From the NCBI GenBank assembly GCA_002104985.1, contig MCGO01000025.1, forward strand, positions 1 to 64,000: DNA of 64,000 bases. The letters are read 5' to 3'. A program made the translations under genes and the position numbers. Source of the stretch: Rhizoclosmatium globosum. Taxonomy: Eukaryota > Chytridiomycota > Chytridiomycetes > Chytridiales > Chytriomycetaceae. The notes beneath the pieces are model-generated. The model searched no databases. It saw only the letters and a program-made list of their open reading frames with translations, and was not told the origin of the DNA. Below are positions 42,789 to 53,700 of this stretch, one piece after another (position 1 is the stretch's first letter; each line of letters starts with the position of its first letter).

Positions 42789-43980
42789 ATGGGATTGCCA
42801 CAAGACCAACTCGAGCAAATCCAACATCTCGTTCGAGGGATATGTCCATTTTCCACAGCAAGCAATCTAGCTGTAATAATAACTGTTCTCGTGACAAAGA
42901 GCAAGAAATCGAATTTAGGATGTCTTCAAGCCATTCTCGCTGTTATTGAGTTTTGGCTGTCTATTTCCTGGATGGTTGGAAACTCTATCGCGTCAAACAG
43001 CACTTTGTGTTCGGTTTTTGGGACGTTGCATCATTACTCGATAAACGCGTCCAGTTGTTGGTCGTTTATGATTGCGCTTCACTGCTATGTGATTGTTATG
43101 CACAGCCCAAAGTTGGCCAGCTCGTTGTGGAGATATTACATGATTTATGGTTTTGGTATGCCGGTGCTTTTGACTATCGCGCTGTATATTTCACAGGCTA
43201 TTCTAAATCGAGGAACTGTAACTGGCGATGCGGATTATCAGTGCTGGATAGCTTCGCAATATCCCGAGCTACGCGTGATATTGTACTATCCGTTGTTGTA
43301 AGCAACTTTCCATGTTGCAATTTTTTTTCCCAAGAGGCTAACTGCGAACCAGATGGTTTCATTTTCTTGGGATTCTCTTCTTCTATTTCCGAATCTTGGT
43401 TATGATTCAAACAAGATCACGCGAGCTGGCTTCAAGTCAAGACAAAACAAATGCAGAAGAAGGAGTAAAAAGCGATGGTGGCGATACTAGTCGATCAGTT
43501 CTCCCAACGACACAATCATTTTCATTACCAACTGCGAATCCTAATCCAGCATCACTGACATATCAATCAACGTCAAGTGATGGTAGCCCCGATGCATCAC
43601 TAACGTATCAGCTTCCCCGTTACTCCTCTCCTATCAAACAGAAACCGTATCCAAACGTTAACGAGCCAGCAATTCCTTCCAGACCAACAATAACAGGCAC
43701 CGCACCAGCCACGAAAATGACTAGTTCCCGGAATAAGCTCATAGCAAAAACATTTATCGTGTCCATTGGCTGCTTGATATCATGGATTCCTGGCACTGCA
43801 ATCCGGATTCTTTCGATCATACCTGGATACAAAGTTCCATTTTGGCTAAGTTACTTGACAGCGTTAGGATTCTCTGTAAGCGGGTTATTTAACTCCACGG
43901 CTTATTTTGTTGGAATAATGTGGGAGAAATGGCCAAAGTCTGGACAGAAACCGAATGGAGGCGTGGATTCTTTATCTTGA
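42789..43980 (+). CDS. Seven-helix receptor, cluster A2 (378 aa)
   Basis: Exons 42789-43297 and 43353-43980. It is the closest relative of A1: MGLPQDQLEQIQHLVRGICP against MGLPHDQLEQIQHAMRGICP, the same exon 1 length (509 nt), and the same TM3 and TM6 motifs. Divergence is concentrated in the Ser/Thr/Pro-rich third cytosolic loop, which is expected to hold phosphorylation sites. It ends KPNGGVDSLS, as A1 ends KVNGGVDSIS, so the C-terminus is also constrained. Confidence 0.85.
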
Positions 43981-44088
43981 AATGCAATTCGAAGGTTGTT
44001 TGGGGAATAAAAATGTGTTCTGAGTGGGAGTCACATGTTCCAAAAATGCTGACAAAGCTGGCGGAATAAAACGTCAAGTTACCATAAA

Positions 44089-45406
44089 ATGGGATTTACG
44101 CGAGGACAGCTGGAGCAGATCCGACTCGTCTTACGTACGATCTGTCCGTTCTCTATCGCAGCAAACTTTGCTGTGGTTGCTATCGTGGCTTTCGTAAAGA
44201 GGAAACAGACAACACTGGGTTATCTTCATGCCTTTCTCTCGCTCTCCGACATTTGGCTCGCGATCTCATGGATCACTGGAGACACTATCGCAGAGAGTAA
44301 AGACTTGTGTATAGTCTTTGGAGCTCTATATGAGTACTTTGTGAGCGCGTCGAGTTGCTGGTCGTTCTTGATTGCCCTTCACTGCTACATTATTGTGATT
44401 TACAGCCCGAAAGCCGCGGGGAAATATTGGATGGTGTATTTAACATATGGAATCGGAGTTCCATCGATTTTAGTGGTTGGTACATTTGTTTCGCAGTTTG
44501 CGATGAAGAGAGGGGATGTTTTTGGTGATGCAGAATATCAGTGTTGGATTTCACCCAATTATCCAGAGCTTCGAATTGCATTTTACTATTCTGTTCTGTA
44601 AGTTAAAGTAAAATCTTGAAAGTACTGACCGTATGCTACGCAGATGGCTCCACTTTGTATTGATTTTGTGTTTTTACATACGAATCTACTTCATGATTCA
44701 ATCAAGAGCTCGAGACCTATCAACGACCCAAGAAACATTAAACACGATAGATGACAATATGAATGGTCCCACTAGCCCCAAAGAAGAAGAATCCCACAAA
44801 ATAGTGTACTCAAGTCTTTCCAGATCCAAATCATTAGCCTGCTCCAAAAACCTTATCGTCATTGACCGATCTTTCACATCGCGATTTGAAATCCCCACAA
44901 ACTCAAAAGTTTCACTGTCCCCCATCGATCAACCCGACTCTTTGTACATTCAACCACCCAACGCCACCAGCACAATACAGCAGTCACAAAAAAGCTCGTG
45001 CCTGAGTTATTCACACAGTCAATCCACATTCAATCAATCAAAGTCCGCGGCAAATATTTTAAATGACTCGCCCCGATCTACAATGATACAAAGAGCACCA
45101 ACTCCGACCCAGCCATCGTATGTTGCCAAAATGAGCAATTCACGAAATAAGCTCGTCTTGAAAACTGCTGCAATTGCCGTTGGAACCTTGATTTCATGGC
45201 TCCCTGCCACAATACTCCAAATTCTCGTCTTGAATGGAAATGCGGAGCCGCCGCATTCTCTCAGTATTTTAACGGCTGTTGGGTTTGGATTGAGTGGGTT
45301 TTGGAACTCAGGCTCGTTTTTGATGGATTTTGTGGTGGAGCATTTGAATTTACAAAAGCAGTCGGCGGCTGGAATAGGTCAAACTCAATCTCACATTTTG
45401 TCTTGA
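44089..45406 (+). CDS. Seven-helix receptor, cluster A3 (423 aa)
   Basis: Exons 44089-44597 and 44644-45406. Exon 1 is again 509 nt. Motifs ASSCWSFLIALHCYIIVIYS, DAEYQCWIS and SNSRNKLVLKTAAIAVGTLI are present. The third cytosolic loop is longer (about 130 residues) than in A1/A2 and Ser/Thr/Gln-rich. It is more distant from A1 and A2 than they are from each other, so A1/A2 are the younger duplication. Confidence 0.85.
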
Positions 45407-45573
45407 ATATTAATAATAATAAAAGACTTAATATGCTGATGGAAAAAAAATGCAAGAAAATGTATTATAAAACTACCAATACCAACTATAGTAAGAAAAA
45501 AACAAATAAAAAATGAGGTAAAAACTGACCAACCACTGAACGCCTTACTTCTCAATAGCTAAACTTTCTCTCA

Positions 45574-46329
45574 TCACTTCTGAACACAGTCATCTCCGAC
45601 TTCCTTCAACACTCGAATACGGTCTTTCAGTCCCGTAATATACTCTGAGACTCCATCCAATATCTGAATGCGTGAACTTCCGATGACACCACCGGAACAA
45701 CCTTCCATGGGAGGCAAGAGATTCGGAACAAGAAGGCTTAGTTCCTTAAAAAGATCCTTGACACGTGCACGACGTTGTCGTTCAGATAAGACATGTGCTT
45801 GTTTTTTCGTGGTTGTAGTAGTAGTAAGAGTAGTAGTAGTAGTAGTAGAATTAGGAGTAGTAGTTGAATACGAAGTTGTTGAAGGCATAGTTTTATGGAG
45901 CAGAGCCGTCGCAGTATTGACTTGCGTCTGCTGATGAAATCGATTCTTTTGTTGGAGTGGATTGGAAGTTGTAATCACCGTTGTAGAGACTGCTGGTGGA
46001 GGAGGTGGAGTTGGAGTAGAAAAGGGAGGGGTTGGAGACACATTGTGAGGCTTGTGAGATGCAATAGTGTGGTGTGAGGAAGGAAAAAAGAGACGAACGT
46101 GTTCTTCTGGAGGAGAAGGAGGGCATGGAGGAAAGCTGGATGGAAGTGGATAACTGTTTGATTGGTAATGCTGGATAGACATGGAGTCGGCGTAGTGTGG
46201 CACGTGGGTCAGATTGAACAAGTTTGACAGTGGTGGAAGAGACATGGGAGTTGAAGTACTTGAGTATTGTGGATACTGTTGCGGATAGAGAGTCTTGGAT
46301 TGGCCATGAGACTGGATAGATGTGATCAT
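45574..46329 (-). CDS. bHLH transcription factor (251 aa)
   Basis: Single exon. Residues about 1-170 are low complexity with Ser/Thr/Pro/His/Gln runs, including two threonine runs. The C-terminus is a basic helix-loop-helix: HVLSERQRRARVKDLFKELS (basic region with H/R and the E-R pair typical of E-box binding), loop LLPPMEGCSGGVIGSS, then helix 2 RIQILDGVSEYITGLKDRIR. The protein ends soon after helix 2, so no long zipper follows. A nuclear E-box regulator is expected; the target genes are unknown. It is convergent with receptor A3. Confidence 0.85.
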   Translation of the reverse strand: MITSIQSHGQSKTLYPQQYPQYSSTSTPMSLPPLSNLFNLTHVPHYADSMSIQHYQSNSYPLPSSFPPCPPSPPEEHVRLFFPSSHHTIASHKPHNVSPTPPFSTPTPPPPPAVSTTVITTSNPLQQKNRFHQQTQVNTATALLHKTMPSTTSYSTTTPNSTTTTTTLTTTTTTKKQAHVLSERQRRARVKDLFKELSLLVPNLLPPMEGCSGGVIGSSRIQILDGVSEYITGLKDRIRVLKEVGDDCVQK

Positions 46330-46507
46330 TTTTTACCGGATGGATTTGTCAGGAAGACCCACATGGTCAGCAAGAAAGTGCATGCATTAAGAATGCACAG
46401 CAATATTAATAATAGTGGTATTTCAAGCAATAAACGTTGAGTTACTTGTTTGTTCTAGTTACTATTTATCTTCTGCACAAAAACAAACTGGAGACTGAGA
46501 CAGAAAC

Positions 46508-49483
46508 ATGAGCACCAACCCATTTGCGCCAGTTGCCTCCGCCACGGCCGATTCGTCGCTCGGCCGCCGCGCCGCAATTGTCGCGCCTGCCATGTTCGCA
46601 GTTGTTGTTGCAGCGCACTCGGTGCTCGTGTCAGAGCGGGCGTTGATGTGTGTTGCGGCAGCCTTTGCGTGGCTGGTGACGGTGGTTGCGGGTCCGACTG
46701 GCCCGCAGCAGCAGCGATTGTACGCACAGTTGCTTGATCGGTGCGTGTGTTTTGTTTGTCTGGTTTCTAGGTGGTTCCTAGTAGAGAGTATCTAACCAAG
46801 TTAAACCAATCAACCAATCGAAGGTGGTGGGCTGCTTCCCTCGTGCTCGTTCTTCTTCTTTCGCTGTTTCCTCAGTCAAACGAGCCAATGCTCTCGGCCC
46901 AGTTGCAGGCCGCCGCTTCCCAGGACGCCCTGTTGGTGCATCTCAAATCGTGCGTCTCTTGTTCATCTCCTCAAATTGGCCTGGAGTATCTCTAAACACA
47001 AACACTAAACAGCCTCTCCGGCTCGCCCTGGGGCTGCATCCAGCATGAAATCAAAATGTTTGCTGTATACAGATCAAATAGACTTGCGACAAAGTCGGGC
47101 AAGTTTGGAGAGTATGCTCAGGTGGACATTGCCTCAATCCCACATGAAGAGTACTTTCAGGTACACGCCTCCTCTCTTCTTCCTTCCTACTCTAACTCTC
47201 TATTCTCTACTCTCTCCTCTTTGAAGGTCCTTCCTGCCGCTTACCCAAATATCACCTCTGTTTGGAAGGCTCCTGCTGTCTACAAATTGTCAAACGTCAA
47301 TGACAGAGATCTCATCATCAAAGTCGGTCTCAAGTGCTCAAACTTTCCTGCAGACCTTCTCTTTGGAAAGGAGCTCTGGTTGTTGGATTCAGATTCCAAT
47401 GGTGCGAATCCTTTGCCAAGTGAGCTCTGACCATCTATATATTGCGAAGTGAATGCGGAAGAAGTAGAGGGAAGGAGGGTACCGAACGGTTCTAGGCTGC
47501 GCTGTGTGGAAATGGCACGTGCAACGGCATACGAAAGCAAAGCCGACTCGCCTACAACTAGACGAGCTATTGGAACTGTGAGCGAAGCTAACAACTTTTG
47601 GCGGAGTTCATGGAGTGAATAGAAAGGCAATTCCTGTCTGGCACTTGAAGCCATGAGTTCAGCATACTAACCATCAACCCTAAGAACTCCACAAATTCCA
47701 ATCTCCTTCTCCAATCATTCCACCAAAACCTCCCTTGGTTCCACGAATTGTTCTCAGTCTTTTGAATCCACTCCAATGGCCATTCTTGATTCTTTCGACT
47801 CTTCGTACATATACAACAATCATTGAATTGGGAATTGTTTGGCCTCTCCTCACCCGCCTTTTGCGAAGAGTGCTCATCAATTACCGGGAAGACCGAGTCG
47901 CTGAGGGAAAGTCAGTACTCAAGTTGGAAGCTGATAACGGCGTCATTCACGTTGACACTGTTTTGAAAGGCGGCGTGGAGCTGCTGATTGCACTCCAATC
48001 TCTCTTGTTGAATCGAAACAAGAAGCGTCCTGCAGAAGCCAATATAGGTTCTGCCCAAGTTGCTGCAGTATCGTCGTCAGTCTCACAATCCTCTATCGAT
48101 CCAAAGATCAAGCGCTCAAACAGCCCTGCTCCTATCGACACTTCATCGTCTTCTCAACAACAAGCATCTCACGTCCGTGCTTCGTCGTCTCCTGTTCGTT
48201 ACTCCAATGCCAACACACCAAGCCAAACGAAACCAATTATGAAGCTTTCAAAGTCGCAATCGCTTTGGGACGACAGCAGCACGCCATCTCGATTTGTTGG
48301 CAACTTGATTAGCAGTGTGGTGGCTGGTGGGCTGGCCTCAGCTTCTGGTAACAACGGAAAGAGGAGACGAAGATGGGAGATTCCTGGTTATGTGTTTATC
48401 GTTATCAAGAGCTATGAACCTGCTTTCAAGGATGAATTGAGTATTTCGATTGGAAATATCATTCGTATCAAGAAGATTTTTGATGATGGTGAGTTTCACT
48501 CAAGATTTCATGACGGTGACTAAGTTTTGGCAATAGGATGGGCTCTCGGAATCAACCAATCAACGAATATGCAGGGAATTTTGCCAATGGCGTTCTTGAC
48601 TTGTATCAATCCAACTTCGCCATCGGCCCCTCCTATTGATCCTCAACAATTCATCCCACGCCCAGCAGCCGCTTCAGGCGTCACAACTCCAGTCTCGCTT
48701 CCTCTTCAGTATGCTTCCAACACTTCCTTGACCTCCACCCCCGCGAACGCAATACCTGAAGAATTGGACGAAACAATCCTCCCTTACACAGACCTTCCCC
48801 CAACCCATCTCCGCAAACGCAGCAAATCCGTCGTGAGCATGAAACACAACATCACCCCCAAAACAACCCCAACAATCACACCACAAGAACTCGCCCCCAT
48901 CGGCACCACACCGACATCAACCACCACCCCATCAACCGACAAACCCCGCGGTCGAAGCAGCAGCATCTCCCGCGGCGGTCGATCCCTCTCCACAAGACCC
49001 GGAAACATGTCCCGAAAAGCCTCCACAGCATCCATAAAGCAAACAACACCCTCCACATCCATCCCCACCACCACCACACAACCCCAAACCCCATCTCTCA
49101 TCGTCGCCCAAGGACCCCCCGTCTCCGTCTCACAAGCCGGCCGCGGCCGGACCCTCTCTGTAGCCTCCACCCGCACGACAACAAACCGAAACCGGTCTGA
49201 AGTCTCAACAACAGGAACCGTATACTACGTTGCTGAAACGGGCGAAGCGACTGACAACGACGACGATGGGGATAATGTTCAGTTTGAGGACGCGTGGGGG
49301 AATGCTGCTGGTGGGGATGAGAGTACGTATGTTGAGGAGGAGGCGGAGGTTGTTGTTGTTGATGAAGAGGATAGTACGGGGAGTAATGAGGAGGATCGGG
49401 ATGTGTGGCCGCCTGTGAGGCCTGGTGGTGTGAAGGGGGAGAGGAGGGGACGGGGTAGTTTGGGTGGGTATGGACAGGTGTAA
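46508..49483 (+). CDS. Multi-span membrane protein with SH3 domain (866 aa)
   Basis: Seven exons: 46508-46740, 46824-46949, 47013-47160, 47227-47419, 47465-47614, 47685-48488, 48537-49483; phases close to 867 codons. The N-terminal half has membrane segments (VVVAAHSVLVSERALMCVAA, ASLVLVLLLSLFP, WPFLILSTLRTYTTIIELGI). An SH3 domain lies near residues 530-585 (YVFIVIKSYEPAFKDELSIS, GWALGINQSTNMQGILP). A long Ser/Thr/Pro-rich and then acidic tail follows. A membrane protein with SH3 recalls Pex13 in outline, but I see no firm Pex13 signature and leave it unnamed. The link between exons 5 and 6 rests on phase only; the downstream part could be a separate gene. Confidence 0.65.
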
Positions 49484-49708
49484 AAGGAAATTTGTGTGTG
49501 TAGAGATTTAGATTGTTTGGTTTTTGGTTCTTTCTCGATTTTGGTTTTACTTTTTTCTTTCTTCTTGGATACTTACTCTATTACAGTCTTATACATCTTA
49601 GATGAAATATTGGAAAAGATTTGAATATAGTTTCAACAATTTCGCGAAATTTGTTTTGTTTCGTTGTCTATATATTTCTCTCTCTTCTTCCGGTCTTATT
49701 TATTAAAT

Positions 49709-50656
49709 ATGGAGGACCTGAAGGAGTTTGGGCTTCCCTGCCTCACACACCTTGATGGCCCAGCGAATGTTCACATATCCTTCACTGGTTCGTAAATGTT
49801 AAGTTGTTAGCACAGTCTACCGCTAAGCCAGTTCAGGGGGGAAAGACTCAGTTTTGACACTTGAGCTCATCAAAACAACAATGCCAAATCTGACAATCAA
49901 GAAACTTGTCACATTCTTTCCAATCACAAACACTGCGCATCCGAATGATTTCATTGCGTTCCAAGCTGAGGCGCTTGGGTTTCCGTCTGAAGTAAACACA
50001 ATTTCGGGCGATCCGTCGTACTTGGAAACCTATCGTGCCCATATGAAACGGTTTACGGAACAGGATCAAGTTGCTGCACTTGCAACTGGAGATATTGAGG
50101 ATGTTGGGGTGGGTATTGTCCTTGATGTGTTCCCAAGTGCTTAACTCTAAGTCTGATATGATAGCATGGGTTCATGGGAAAGGCAGCCTATCCAACAGGC
50201 CTTCGAATCTTGAGTCCGCTGTTCCAAAGACCGCGCGAAGAAATCTTGGCTCTATTCAGGAAGTATCAGCTGAAACCTGTCATTACTCTTATTTCACTTG
50301 GTAATATCCCACATGATATTGCCGTGCAGCTAATTGGAAGGGTTTTGGATGACACCACTCTTGGGATCATGAGAGCTCATAATGTTCGAGTTGCAAGAGG
50401 AGAGGTACCACAGGGAATCACTGCAGGGAAGCCGAATAAGCACAACAACGAAGTCGATTTGTGTGGTGAAAACGGAGAGTACCATACCATGTGTTTAGAT
50501 GGATTATCGTTCAAAAAACGAGTGTGTTTGGTGGACGTGACAACACGAAAGGAGATTCAAGGACATGAGATCCCCACCATTATCAAGAAAGACCCTTGGG
50601 GAGAATACCTTCATTTGGATTATAGTTCATTTGGTTTCGAGTTACGAGACAAGTAA
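49709..50656 (+). CDS. Diphthine-synthase-type adenine nucleotide hydrolase (280 aa)
   Basis: Three exons: 49709-49787, 49837-50108, 50165-50656. The PP-loop motif F.TGGKDSVL spans the first intron. Other family marks are GDIEDVG and CGENGEYHT near the C-terminus. This is the Diphthami_syn_2 / DPH6 ATP-binding fold, which activates a carboxylate for amidation. The usual fungal DPH6 is much longer, with two RidA-like domains after this one; here only the catalytic domain is present. It may therefore be a distinct member rather than the main diphthamide enzyme. Confidence 0.8.
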
Positions 50657-50712
50657 AAGAGCTGCGTAAATGGCAATTTATTGATAACCGTGACCAACGA
50701 TCCAACCCGACA

Positions 50713-53700
50713 TCAGACTTTGGGTGGCTTCGCAGTGAACACAGCATCTCCATATGCTTCACTACTAACATACACTGCAAACAACTCAACTTGTGACAAC
50801 ACGCCCGTGTTGCTCAAACTCACGTATTCAAAACGACCCAGCATATCAGAATATCCGTCCTTGTAAAACACTTCCTTCCCACTTCGAAGGCGAGCGTACA
50901 CTTTCACATAGGCGGAACCAACAGGTTTGATGTCGCGTGGCGCCAACAACCTCACATCAGCAGCTTCCGTTATAGCCCATTCACTTTCAACTCCGGCATT
51001 CGACGAACCTCCCTTCAAAACTTGCAAAATCCCCTTACGCTCCATGAAGGAAACCTTCAAACTCGATTCTGATGCAACACGCATTTGTGAGATGGCACCG
51101 TTGAGGGCAAACACCTCCACCGCCAAATTCCCTCGCTGAACATCAGTAGGGATTTGAACCGTCAATTCGCCTGAGCCCGTTGGGAACTGAACAGTAATAG
51201 AATGATGTGGTTGTGTCATGATAGATGGCGAATCATTGTTTCTGGCTGTCTCCCCTTTGAATCTCGATGCAACAACGAACGGACGAGTAGAGAACTCCAT
51301 TTCAAGGTTGAGCGAATAGAATTTCACTTCGCAAGATCGAATGTTATTGTAAGAGAAAGAGAGAGATGCTTGAGTTGTGGAGGTTGCGTGCAGGATACCG
51401 AAGGTAAGGGACGGTTCAGATAAGGCACTTTTGGCAGAGTTGTTGGTGGCTGTAGTTTCAGATGTTCTGGCGTCCGTGAAAAAGGCAATAAATTCATCAG
51501 CACGAGCAAGAACAGCCGTAAACAACTCATTCCAGTTCTTGACAGGATAATCCTTATACTTGTTCGCAATTTCGCGAGCGATCTTAAGGGAATCGGCACC
51601 AGACGTAGAAGACGACGGATCAATGAAATCAAACCATGCTTTTAAGTAGTCAAACTGAATTTGCATGTCAACAACGACTCTGTTGTTGGCAACTTCGCTT
51701 TCCAAGAATGAAAATCTGTCGAGTGCTTCTTTGAATCGGTCTTGAAGCAAAAGGTAGCAAATGAGAGAGATATGGTCTTTGCACGAATATGCCGTTGCTG
51801 GCTTCACCAGGAGATATTCCAAGAAAGCTGAGTATGTTTCGACAAACTCTTTGTTATTGGCTCGAGCGCGGTGTCCAATTTCATGGGCTACAATAAACAA
51901 GTAAGTAAGCCATCAAACTTAACTTTTTCAATACAAACCTCTTGCGTTGATCAATGGCCAGTAAGAGTAAACGTCCTTGTCACCCGTCACAAAGTCATCC
52001 ACAACAACATCTCCAACCTGAACATACGGCAAATCGTTTGGCTTCTGGGTAATCAACCACTCCACAATGTGCTCACGAGATTGATACTTGACCCCAAACG
52101 CCCATACTTGATCCGAATACACACCGCGAGCTTTTAAAACTTTGACAACCTTCAGCCAAAACTCTCCGTTCTTGTTGAAACGGAACAAAACATCATCCAC
52201 CATATCGCCGTGCAATACATTCTCCGGATTTTGCAACCACGCCAATACTTCTTCGTCAGAACCATGTTCAGCAAGGTACGGCCAAGTGATTCCACCTGCT
52301 CCATCCATCAGCATTGCCTTCTCCACCGTTTCAACGGCAATTAACTTTTGTGGCGTGCTCGACGAAATAATGACATTCTTGCGATCAGCTAACCGGACAG
52401 GGTACTGTTCGAATGCTCCTGCGGCAGCAAAGTAAAAGTGGTACGTCTCCAAGATTGTTTTGAATGGCTGTAAAGTGAAGCGATGTGTTTTGATAGGACT
52501 GCACTTCACGGCCAAAGATCCAGCTGGGATCGCAACAAGGGCAGACACAAGGTAGGGAATTGCCATTGTGTTTGTCAGAGTCACTTGCATGGCATACACT
52601 TTTCCAGCCAAGAATTTATGGCCACTTTGAGGATCAATGTATCGTGGAATCCACTCAAGACTGTCTTCATCCTGTACTTCTGCATTGTCAGGGTCGAAAT
52701 ATTGGACATTGCAAATAATGGAGGGAAGTGTTTTGATGGAAGATTCCTTTCGACGCAGGTTAGTCAGACAAGCAATATAACCTCCCCAAACTCACCTTAT
52801 ATTCTTTGTGGTACACAATGCAAGGAGTCTTTGCAAGGATGGCAAGACTTTGGTCAACTTTACGAGCTTGAATAGCAGTTGCACCATCGGCAAAGCCAAC
52901 ATTTAAAATGGACAAGGCGAACATAATTTCCGTGAAGTCTCCAACTAAGACATCTCCAACGTTCTACACGACAATTATTTTAAGTAACGTACTTCAATCG
53001 AGATGAGCTTTACCTCTGAAAAGAAGCCAGGTTTTGAGGAGTTGGAAACAACATGAGTCAAGAAATCGTTCCAAAAGTCGTTAATTTCAATATCTTTCTT
53101 GTTATTCCAGCGAGACTCGTTCCAATAGTGACGTTCCGCCAGCTCACTTGTTTCAGGAGGCGGTTCGAAAAATTGTGACTGAGGTGGTACAGCAGCAACA
53201 GGGGCAGGTGCAGGAGGTTCAGCCCTAAACGCCATCGTTCTACTAAAGGAAGCCCCTGGGGCGGGTCTGGGTGAATCCAAACCATCTAATTGAAAGCCCA
53301 TATCGTCATCAGAATCTTCCATGAGCAACATTTCCTCCTTAGACTCAGTTTCAGCTGATATAAAGAGAAAGTTAATACACGCGGAAAAGGAACGCATTTT
53401 GTTTCCTACCTGCATTAAGCAAAATTGCAAAGATTTTTGCTCTAACATCCGACTTAGCAGCCGCATATGGACCATTCTTGCACTCCTTGTTGTACAAATT
53501 CGTCACCCAACTCTTCACAATGTGCACTTCTTCGGAATCTCCAAGTCCATGTTGAACCAATACTCTAGCCAGCAAAATCTTCTCGACTAAATTCAAGTTG
53601 TTCCAGATCCCTGAAGTATTTCTAATGGCCCGCTTGCAAGCTTCAACATCATCGAGCAAGAAAAAGTCGACATAAGACTTGCACGATTTGCTTTGTAAAT

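Noticed and set aside
45800..45880. Threonine-run microsatellite inside the bHLH gene as a separate repeat element
   Set aside because: It is coding low complexity (ACT/ACC-type codons) in the disordered head of the factor, not a mobile repeat.
51880..51890. HEIGH pentapeptide at the start of the last exon of the 2,298-aa protein, like a zinc protease HExxH
   Set aside because: It is formed across a splice junction, has no third ligand or fold context nearby, and lies in a helical region; probably chance.
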